DNA of 5,083 nt from Candidatus Cloacimonadota bacterium. GTDB taxonomy: Bacteria; Cloacimonadota; Cloacimonadia; Cloacimonadales; Cloacimonadaceae. The notes under the pieces were generated by a model. It saw nothing but the letters and a program-made list of their open reading frames with translations. It was not told where the DNA came from and did not search any database. The DNA lies in assembly GCA_012519465.1 (NCBI GenBank), contig JAAYQD010000396.1:1-5083 (forward strand), in the 5' to 3' direction. Below are positions 1-5,083 of this stretch, in pieces. The position numbers were made by a program, and so were the translations under genes. The stretch's first letter is position 1, and every line of letters starts with the position of its first letter.

Positions 1-757
1 AAAGATGGGTGGCAAAGCTGTGGCGCAGAGTGTGGGGGGAATAGCCCTTCTGATTGGCTATCAGCCGGATATACTTTTGCAACAGGATATAGATCTGCCG
101 GCTATCCAGCGCCTTGCCGCTTTTGGATAAAAAGAGGGTATCCTTGCTATCGGGGCTTAGCAGGCTTTGCCGGATGGGCAGGTAATCGCTGATGGCTGCA
201 CAGGCGTGTTTGCCCACAGGGACGATGCGCTGTTTATTCCCTTTGCCCGTCACCCTGATCAGCCCCTTTTTAAGGTCCATATCCTGCATCCGGATGGAAG
301 CCAGCTCTGCCGCACGCAATCCGGAGGAATAAAGCAGCTCCAACATGGCACGGTTGCGAACGCCAAACTTATTATCCAAATCAGGGATGCGCAGCAGCTG
401 GCTGATCTCCTCTTCAGAAAAGAAGTTGGGCAGTTTGTTACTATATTTGGGGCGCTTTATTTTATCCATCGGGTTGTGGGTGATGCGGTCGTTGTGTTTT
501 AGCCACAGAAAAAAGGAATTGAGCGCAGACGTTTTGCGGGAGATGGAGCGGTTGCTGTCGTTTTTATCGTGCAGGCTGCGCATAAAGCTGCGGATGTGCA
601 TGGGGGTTATCTGTTCACTGTGTGGATTCTGTATTCCCAGATCATGCACCAGGTGGCTGTAAAGCTGATCCAGATCGCTGCGATAAGCCTGAATGGTGAG
701 CGCGGATTTGCCCTCCAATCTCAAAAATGCAGCATAGCGGTCGAGGTCGTTCGTCAT
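1..757 (-). CDS. xer: XerC/XerD-family tyrosine recombinase (3' end beyond window)
   Basis: Site-specific tyrosine recombinase, most like the XerC/XerD proteins that resolve chromosome dimers at dif sites during division. The reading frame is open from an ATG at 757 to base 1, giving 252 residues with no stop. Residues about 1-100 form the N-terminal SAM-like core-binding domain, and residues about 110 onward the catalytic domain. Visible catalytic residues are Arg148 in SSGLRAAEL, Lys172 in GKGNKQR, and His242/Arg245 in HTLRHSFATHL. These sit at nearly the same positions as in the roughly 298-residue E. coli XerD, so about 45 residues, including the second His/Trp and the Tyr nucleophile, lie outside the window. 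The start is supported by AAGGAG seven bases upstream. No attachment site or excisionase is nearby, which favours a housekeeping Xer protein over a phage or integron integrase. Whether it is XerC or XerD cannot be decided here. Confidence 0.93.
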   Translation of the reverse strand, partial: MTNDLDRYAAFLRLEGKSALTIQAYRSDLDQLYSHLVHDLGIQNPHSEQITPMHIRSFMRSLHDKNDSNRSISRKTSALNSFFLWLKHNDRITHNPMDKIKRPKYSNKLPNFFSEEEISQLLRIPDLDNKFGVRNRAMLELLYSSGLRAAELASIRMQDMDLKKGLIRVTGKGNKQRIVPVGKHACAAISDYLPIRQSLLSPDSKDTLFLSKSGKALDSRQIYILLQKYIRLIANQKGYSPHTLRHSFATHL

Positions 758-764
758 CTTTCTA

Positions 765-770
765 CTCCTT
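765..770 (-). promoter_or_regulatory. Ribosome-binding site of the xer gene
   Basis: On the minus strand this reads AAGGAG, seven bases before the ATG at 757. It is a canonical Shine-Dalgarno match with good spacing and fixes the start of the recombinase. Confidence 0.8.
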
Positions 771-836
771 TTTTCGTCTTAGGTTCATTTTTTCCTTGCC
801 TGAATTCTTGTCGAGAAAAAAATGGCATAAACATTT

Positions 837-843
837 GGGGAGG
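837..843 (+). promoter_or_regulatory. Ribosome-binding site deciding a GTG start
   Basis: GGGGAGG lies six bases before the GTG at 850. It settles the start of the acyltransferase: the frame is open further upstream to an ATG at 727, but that start would overlap the divergent xer gene and add about 41 residues unlike any hexapeptide protein. Confidence 0.8.
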
Positions 844-849
844 TTCCTT

Positions 850-1608
850 GTGAATCAATTTATAGCCAAAAGTGCCCGGCTGGGAGACAGCGTGAATATA
901 GGCATCAATTGCGTGATAATGGATGACGTGGTCATTGGCGATGGTTGCTTGATTGGCAACAATGTGGTGATCCATCCCGGCAGCGTGATTGGTGACGCCG
1001 TGAGGATAGACGATAATACCGTGATAGGCAAAAAGCCGCTCTCCTCTCCGCGCAGCATCTTCAAAGTGCCGGATGATCTGAAACCTGCCCAGATTGGCAG
1101 CTACTGTCAGATTGGAGCCAACGTGGTCATCTATTGCCAATGCACTATCGGCGAAAGAAACCTGATTGCGGATCTGGCAACATTGCGCGAAAACGTGACC
1201 ATTGGCGATCTGAACATCATCGGTCGCAATGTGGCAATAGAGAATTTTGTAGCCATCGGCAGCCGCAACAAGTTTGAAACCAATAGCTATATCACCGCCT
1301 ACTCTGAAGTGGGAGATTATTGCTTTGTGGCTCCCGGCGTGATAACGAGCAACGATAACTATATGGGACGCGATCCCGAACGATTCAAACACTTCAAGGG
1401 TATTACCATGCAAGACGGAGCACGCATCGGCGCCAACGCCACCATCCTTCCCGGAAAGGAGCTGGCAGGTGACGCTTGCATTGCCGCTGGTGCCGTTCTT
1501 ACCAAAGACGCCCCTGAAGAGATGATCTTGGTAGGCAGCCCTGCCAAACCATTCCGCACCGTGCCGGAAGCACAATTGATGAAGAACAACTTGGATAAAC
1601 AATCATGA
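850..1608 (+). CDS. Hexapeptide-repeat (left-handed beta-helix) acyltransferase, probable sugar N- or O-acetyltransferase
   Basis: A 252-residue protein starting at GTG. Nearly the whole length is made of [I/V]-G-x-x-x-x repeats, such as IGDGCL, IGNNVV and IHPGSV, at about residues 8-60 and again at 82-163 and 187-217, predicting a left-handed beta-helix that would act as a cytoplasmic trimer. A loop at about 61-80 and another at about 166-186 (SNDNYMGRDPERF) interrupt the helix. The C-terminal part has the typical AAGAVLTKDAPEEM...VGSPAKPFR ending of acetyl-CoA-dependent sugar acetyltransferases of the WlbB/WbpD and QdtC/FdtC kind, which acetylate amino-sugar nucleotides. LpxA/LpxD are relatives but their specific features are not evident. 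No aminotransferase or dehydrogenase that would make an amino sugar is in the window, so the substrate is open. It is first in the rightward string, and its TGA overlaps the ATG of the next gene (ATGA at 1605-1608). Confidence 0.85.
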   Translation: MNQFIAKSARLGDSVNIGINCVIMDDVVIGDGCLIGNNVVIHPGSVIGDAVRIDDNTVIGKKPLSSPRSIFKVPDDLKPAQIGSYCQIGANVVIYCQCTIGERNLIADLATLRENVTIGDLNIIGRNVAIENFVAIGSRNKFETNSYITAYSEVGDYCFVAPGVITSNDNYMGRDPERFKHFKGITMQDGARIGANATILPGKELAGDACIAAGAVLTKDAPEEMILVGSPAKPFRTVPEAQLMKNNLDKQS

Positions 1609-2318
1609 AGACACTTATAATCATCCCCACCTACAACGAACGGGAAAACATCGGGCGCATGCTGGATTATGTATTAAGCCACAATCCAGAGCTGGAAATC
1701 CTTGTGATCGAAGACAACTCCCCCGATGGCACCGCCGCAATCGTCAAAAAAGCGATGGAATCCAATCCCCGCATCCACCTCATAGAACGCAGTGGCAAGC
1801 TGGGGCTGGGCTCGGCTTACGTTACCGGCTTCCGTTATGCCTTGGAAAGAGGCTTTTCCTATATCATGGAAATGGATGCTGATTTTTCTCATAATCCAGA
1901 CGATATCCCCCGGCTTTTGGAAGCAGCCAAAAAGTATGATCTGGTAATAGGCTCCCGCTATGTGCAGGGCGTGAATATCGTCAATTGGCCGTTCAAGCGG
2001 CTGTTGATCAGCTATTTTGCCTCCAAGTATGTGCGCGTGATCACGGGAATGCCCATCAAAGACCCCACCGGTGGCTTCAAATGCTTTAACCGCAGGGTAT
2101 TGGAAAGCATCGATCTGGATGCCATCCTCTCCGATGGCTATGCCTTCCAGGTGGAGATGAACTTCCGTGCCTGGGTGAAAGGCTTTCGCATCAAAGAAGT
2201 CTCCATCGTCTTTACAGACAGGGTGGATGGTGTATCCAAGATGTCTCGCCGCATCGTGTGGGAAGCAGTCTGGATGGTGTGGCGCCTCCACTTTATGCGT
2301 CTGTTTAAGAAACTCTAA
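1605..2318 (+). CDS. Dolichol-phosphate-mannose-synthase-like family 2 glycosyltransferase
   Basis: A 237-residue GT-A-fold glycosyltransferase of family GT2, closest in pattern to DPM1-type polyprenol-phosphate mannosyltransferases, which move a sugar from a nucleotide donor onto a polyprenyl phosphate at the inner membrane face. Motifs in order are [10 protein letters not shown] (7-16), EDNSPDGTA (36-44, nucleotide binding), the metal-binding DAD (91-93), GSRYV (116-120), [10 protein letters not shown] (153-162), FTDRVDG (203-209) and SKMS (211-214). No convincing membrane helix follows the catalytic domain, so it is the short soluble or peripheral form, unlike GtrB/ArnC-type enzymes with two C-terminal helices. 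Donor and acceptor cannot be fixed from sequence; mannose from GDP-mannose is the family default. The start overlaps the upstream stop by four bases and no strong ribosome-binding site precedes it, which suggests translational coupling. Confidence 0.9.
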   Translation: MKTLIIIPTYNERENIGRMLDYVLSHNPELEILVIEDNSPDGTAAIVKKAMESNPRIHLIERSGKLGLGSAYVTGFRYALERGFSYIMEMDADFSHNPDDIPRLLEAAKKYDLVIGSRYVQGVNIVNWPFKRLLISYFASKYVRVITGMPIKDPTGGFKCFNRRVLESIDLDAILSDGYAFQVEMNFRAWVKGFRIKEVSIVFTDRVDGVSKMSRRIVWEAVWMVWRLHFMRLFKKL

Positions 2319-2320
2319 AT

Positions 2321-3337
2321 ATGCTGCAACGCATCAACGACCCCGTTTTGCAGGTGCCGGATCAAGAGTTTGACCGCGCCCTGCGTCCCCGCACGTTAAA
2401 CGAGTTTATAGGCCAAAACCACCTCAAACAGCTGCTTGATATCTCGATCAAGGCAGCCAAGCTGAGAAAAGAGCCACTGGATCACGTTCTCTTTTATGGA
2501 CCTCCCGGCCTGGGCAAAACCACCCTGGCAAGCATCATCTCCAGAGAGATGGGCGTGAATATCACCGTGAGCAGCGGTCCCGTGATGGAAAAACCCGGAG
2601 ACCTGGCAGGCATCCTCACCAATCTGCAGCGGCATGAGGTGTTTTTTATAGATGAAATCCATCGCCTGTCCCACGTGATTGAGGAGTATATCTACCCTGC
2701 CATTGAAGACTTTGAGATGGAGATCATCCTGGATAGCGGCCCCAGCGCACGCACCCTCAAGATTGATATCGAGCCCTTCACCCTGATAGGCGCCACCACG
2801 CGGGCAGGCCTCCTGACTCCTCCCCTCAGAGACCGCTTTGGCATCGTGCTGAGGCTGGATTATTATGACCAGGAATCCATCCAGCGCATCATCCAACGCA
2901 GCGCCCGTATCCTGGATGTAAAAGCGGATGAGGAAGGCATCTTCGAGATGGCAAGCCGCAGCAGAGGCACGCCACGGATAGCCAATCGCCTCCTGCGCAG
3001 AGTGAGGGATTTTGCTCAGATCATGGGAGATGGTACCATCACCCGGGATATCGCCTGTGAAGCCCTGGAAATGCTGCAGGTGGATCATGCCGGGCTGGAT
3101 GAGATGGATAAGCGCATCCTGCTCACCATCATGGAAAACTATCGGGGCGGACCCGTGGGCATCAAGACCTTGGCAACTGCCATTGGCGAGGATGCCGGCA
3201 CCATAGAGGAGATATTCGAGCCCTATTTGGTGCAACAAGGCTTCTTGGACCGCAGCCCCCAAGGCAGGCGCGCCACACATAAGGCATACAAACATCTGGG
3301 AATCACCCCTACAGACGCTCAAATAGATATCTTCTAA
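2321..3337 (+). CDS. ruvB: Holliday junction branch-migration DNA helicase RuvB
   Basis: A 338-residue AAA+ ATPase, the usual full length for RuvB. With RuvA it forms the motor that drives branch migration of Holliday junctions, and with RuvC their resolution. Visible parts are the N-terminal [12 protein letters not shown] (21-32), Walker A GPPGLGKT (60-67), Walker B FFIDEIH (108-114), sensor 1 GATTRAG (157-163), the arginine-finger segment PPLRDRFG (167-174), sensor 2 GTPR (216-219), and the C-terminal winged-helix DNA-binding domain from about 257 with [10 protein letters not shown] (310-319). All key residues are present, so it should be functional. It starts two bases after the glycosyltransferase stop and has only a weak ribosome-binding site. 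Neither ruvA nor ruvC is adjacent; the neighbours are glycan genes, which is an unusual setting. An in-frame GTG at 2354 is a possible but less likely start. Confidence 0.98.
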   Translation: MLQRINDPVLQVPDQEFDRALRPRTLNEFIGQNHLKQLLDISIKAAKLRKEPLDHVLFYGPPGLGKTTLASIISREMGVNITVSSGPVMEKPGDLAGILTNLQRHEVFFIDEIHRLSHVIEEYIYPAIEDFEMEIILDSGPSARTLKIDIEPFTLIGATTRAGLLTPPLRDRFGIVLRLDYYDQESIQRIIQRSARILDVKADEEGIFEMASRSRGTPRIANRLLRRVRDFAQIMGDGTITRDIACEALEMLQVDHAGLDEMDKRILLTIMENYRGGPVGIKTLATAIGEDAGTIEEIFEPYLVQQGFLDRSPQGRRATHKAYKHLGITPTDAQIDIF

Positions 3338-3344
3338 TCCCGGC

Positions 3345-4616
3345 ATGAATAGAGGTTATAAAGCAAATATCACCAGCAACCTGATCAACCAAGCCACCCA
3401 TTTGGTTTTGGGTCTGTTCACTTCCATCCTGATAGCTCGCGTCTTGGGGCCGGAAAGGCATGGCTATGTAACGTATATCCTCCTCTTTTTCACGCTGATG
3501 ACCAGCTATGGGCACTTGGGCTTAAACAATGCCGTGATGTATTTCCACAAGCGTAAGAACGTGGATGCCCAGCACCTTTTCAACGTGAATATCACCTGCC
3601 TGCTCCTCATATTTGCAGGCCTTACGGTGCTCACTTTGGGAGGCTGGAAGCTGGGGCTGTTCCTGGTGGATTATCCCCTGCCCTTGATCGCAGGTGGCTT
3701 GGTCTTCGTCTTGGCTGGCTTCTTTTATTACAACAACAATGCCTGGTTTATTGCCTCGGAGAGGATCCGGGAATCAAACCGCTATAACATCTCTGTTTTC
3801 CTCCTAAAAACAGGCACCATCTTTACATTCTGGTTATTTGGCATTCTGATAGCAGGCACCAATTTCTGGATAGCTGTTGTTGCGATGATGATGAATGCCC
3901 TCCTGCTACAAATACGCCTCAAACGAGGGCTGCGCCTGGTTTGGGATGCTCCCCTGCTCAAAGCGGAGTTTCGCTATGGAGGCATCCTCTATCTGGCTGC
4001 CGCCTTCGACCATCTGCACCTGCGGATGGATCAGCTCTTCATCAAAGGCATGCTGGGTCTGGAGCACCTGGGGGTATATAGCATGGCGGTAATGATCAGC
4101 GAGCTGATGTTTCTGATCCCCATCAGCATCAATTCTGCGCTCACAGGCAGGCTTTACAATATAGAGGGGGAAGATGCAGGACGCATCGTGCTTGCCCGCA
4201 CCCTTAAGCTGAGTTTTTATGTGTGCATGGGTTTAACTCTGGTGGGTATTCCCCTGGCACTCCTGATTCCCTATGTGTATGGAATAGCCTTCCAAGGCGC
4301 AGTCCTGCCCTCTATGATACTGCTGTTGGGCGCTGCCTTTGCCTCTGTGGCCCGGGTATCTGCACCTTATTTCTTTACTTCTGGCAGGCCTCTGGTGCAC
4401 CTGCGCATCACTTTCTTTTGTCTGATCACAAATACCCTGCTCAATTGGTTCATGATCCCCATCTGGGGTCTCAATGGAGCCGCCATCTCCTCTGCCATCT
4501 CATACTTTATCTATGGCTTATATTACATCACGATTCTGGTGAAAAAAGAAGGCTTCCAGCTGCGCGATCTCTTTGTCCTTTCGCTGGATGATATCAGGAT
4601 GATCTTACCGCAATGA
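3345..4616 (+). CDS. Wzx-type polysaccharide/oligosaccharide flippase (MOP superfamily)
   Basis: A 423-residue integral membrane protein with about twelve hydrophobic segments, roughly at residues 13-31, 42-62, 83-99, 111-129, 148-169, 173-190, 211-224, 242-262, 289-309, 318-338, 354-372 and 376-397. The early ARVLGPERHGYVTY (31-44) and the mid-protein LRMDQLFIKGMLGLEHLGVYS (226-246) match the recurring A-R-x-L-G-P-x-x-x-G and R-x-D-...-G-x-Y-S patterns of the polysaccharide biosynthesis (RfbX/Wzx) family. Such proteins move undecaprenyl-linked oligosaccharides across the inner membrane for O-antigen, capsule or similar polymers. It begins seven bases after ruvB without a recognisable ribosome-binding site, and its TGA overlaps the next ATG (ATGA at 4613-4616). 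A teichuronic-acid-type or other MOP exporter is an alternative; the substrate is unknown. No Wzy polymerase is visible in the window. Confidence 0.88.
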   Translation: MNRGYKANITSNLINQATHLVLGLFTSILIARVLGPERHGYVTYILLFFTLMTSYGHLGLNNAVMYFHKRKNVDAQHLFNVNITCLLLIFAGLTVLTLGGWKLGLFLVDYPLPLIAGGLVFVLAGFFYYNNNAWFIASERIRESNRYNISVFLLKTGTIFTFWLFGILIAGTNFWIAVVAMMMNALLLQIRLKRGLRLVWDAPLLKAEFRYGGILYLAAAFDHLHLRMDQLFIKGMLGLEHLGVYSMAVMISELMFLIPISINSALTGRLYNIEGEDAGRIVLARTLKLSFYVCMGLTLVGIPLALLIPYVYGIAFQGAVLPSMILLLGAAFASVARVSAPYFFTSGRPLVHLRITFFCLITNTLLNWFMIPIWGLNGAAISSAISYFIYGLYYITILVKKEGFQLRDLFVLSLDDIRMILPQ

Positions 4617-5083
4617 TACATATCAAACTCTCTTCCCACCGCCAACCACAGTGGTTCTCCCTTGCGGGAATCCACACCCGGGGATACGCCTTTGATGCCC
4701 AGGGCAAGCTGTGGCAAGGCGCAGCCCTCTGTGATCTCTTGCAAGGCGTACAGGATGCCGTATCTCTGGAGGCTATAGTCAGCCGGCTTAACGGCTGTTT
4801 TGCCATTATCATCCAGACGGAAAGCAGCACCCTGGCAGCAGTCGACAGGATGGCATCCATGCCTCTTTATTGGGTGCAAGAGCAGGGTATACAGCTCATT
4901 AGCGACGTTCCCCAACATGCCGCCAGCCAATTCCCCAATAAAGATACCGATGCCAGGCGCATCTCCGAATACCTGCTCTCTGGCTTTTGCAGCGGGAACG
5001 ACACCTTGCAAAAGGGGCTAAACGTCCTGCAGGCAGGTCAGATACTGGAAATCAGAGACAGCCAAAGCAGGATCATCCAATAC
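4613..5083 (+). CDS. Asparagine-synthetase-like protein, N-terminal part, degenerate glutaminase domain (3' end beyond window)
   Basis: The frame is open from an ATG overlapping the flippase stop to the last base, giving 157 residues. It resembles the class II glutamine amidotransferase (Ntn) domain of AsnB-type enzymes: SRLNGCFAIIIQTE (57-70) followed by AVDRMASMPLYW (76-87) corresponds to the LxGxFAF...RDxxGxxPLY block, and TLQKGLNVLQAGQILEI (131-147) to the stretch leading toward the synthetase domain. In full AsnB the protein begins Met-Cys, with Cys2 as the glutaminase nucleophile, and carries RHRGPD, NGEIYN and GSD motifs. Here the start is MIHIKLSS, these motifs are absent, and the domain is about 70 residues shorter in front of the conserved block. 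Glutamine hydrolysis is therefore unlikely. The ATP-using synthetase domain would lie past the edge. Such asparagine-synthase-related proteins occur in polysaccharide loci, which fits the flippase next door. Confidence 0.7.
   Translation, partial: MIHIKLSSHRQPQWFSLAGIHTRGYAFDAQGKLWQGAALCDLLQGVQDAVSLEAIVSRLNGCFAIIIQTESSTLAAVDRMASMPLYWVQEQGIQLISDVPQHAASQFPNKDTDARRISEYLLSGFCSGNDTLQKGLNVLQAGQILEIRDSQSRIIQY

Larger units (their letters stand above)
758..849. promoter_or_regulatory. Divergent intergenic region, presumed promoters for both directions
   Basis: This 92-base gap separates the leftward xer gene from the rightward five-gene string, so it is the natural place for both promoters. It contains A/T-rich runs (for example the run of A at 816-822) and both ribosome-binding sites. 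I could not find a convincing -35/-10 pair. On the plus strand TTGTCG at 808-813 is followed by TAAACA at 828-833, with 14 bases between, too short for a good sigma-70 promoter. On the minus strand TCGACA (813-808) has no good -10 partner. The role is inferred from gene orientation, not from a clear motif. Confidence 0.45.

Noticed and set aside
828..837. TAAACATTTG as a Bacteroidota-type -7 element (TAnnTTTG)
   Set aside because: The spacing inside the motif is wrong and it runs into the ribosome-binding site, leaving no room for a leader.
727..849. Upstream ATG extension of the acyltransferase
   Set aside because: The extra residues overlap the xer coding region and do not fit the family; GGGGAGG six bases before the GTG at 850 supports the shorter form.
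167..853. Several overlapping plus-strand frames across the left part of the window
   Set aside because: They are antisense to the xer gene, whose minus-strand translation carries the catalytic motifs of tyrosine recombinases.
754..1602. Long open minus-strand frame antisense to the hexapeptide acyltransferase
   Set aside because: Its translation has no recognisable motif and is rich in His/Ala in an unstructured order, while the plus strand has clear hexapeptide repeats. It is a shadow caused by codon bias.
1674..2291. Open minus-strand frame antisense to the glycosyltransferase
   Set aside because: It lies wholly inside a motif-complete GT2 gene and has no recognisable protein features.
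2396..3346. Long open minus-strand frame antisense to ruvB
   Set aside because: The plus strand encodes a complete RuvB with all AAA+ motifs; the antisense translation shows no family features and no ribosome-binding site supports it.
4523..5011. Minus-strand frame over the flippase end and the last gene
   Set aside because: The plus frame from 4613 is open to the edge and matches the AsnB-like amidotransferase fold, so the minus frame is a shadow.

Overview
The window shows six protein-coding genes in a compact bacterial layout, with no RNA genes, mobile-element ends or CRISPR repeats visible. A tyrosine recombinase of the XerC/XerD type runs leftward off the left edge (1-757, minus strand). 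After a 92-base divergent intergenic region (758-849), five genes run rightward with almost no space between them: a hexapeptide-repeat acyltransferase (850-1608), a dolichol-phosphate-mannose-synthase-like family 2 glycosyltransferase (1605-2318), the Holliday-junction motor RuvB (2321-3337), a polysaccharide or lipid-linked-oligosaccharide flippase of the Wzx/MOP type (3345-4616), and the first 157 codons of an asparagine-synthetase-like protein cut by the right edge (4613-5083). The genes at both window edges are open and incomplete.

The spacing (4-base ATGA overlap, 2-base gap, 7-base gap, 4-base ATGA overlap) argues for one rightward transcription unit with translational coupling. Strong Shine-Dalgarno sequences are seen only in front of the two divergent genes, AAGGAG for the recombinase and GGGGAGG for the acyltransferase. 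The internal genes have weak or no recognisable ribosome-binding sites.

Functionally, four of the five rightward genes fit surface-glycan assembly: modification of a sugar by acyl transfer, transfer of a sugar to a polyprenyl phosphate or related acceptor, membrane translocation, and an amidotransferase-like enzyme of a kind often found in polysaccharide loci. ruvB and the xer gene are chromosome-maintenance genes, so this is a mix of housekeeping and envelope functions rather than a single pathway. The sugar made and the final polymer cannot be read from the window.

The base composition is roughly balanced. The Xer and RuvB proteins are ordinary bacterial ones. The DPM1-like glycosyltransferase without a membrane anchor and the poor internal ribosome-binding sites would suit the Bacteroidota/Cloacimonadota side of bacteria, but this is a weak guess. 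I see no clear sign of a wholly new system. The most unusual items are the asparagine-synthetase-like protein, whose glutaminase domain is shortened and lacks the N-terminal cysteine, and the presence of ruvB inside a glycan gene string.
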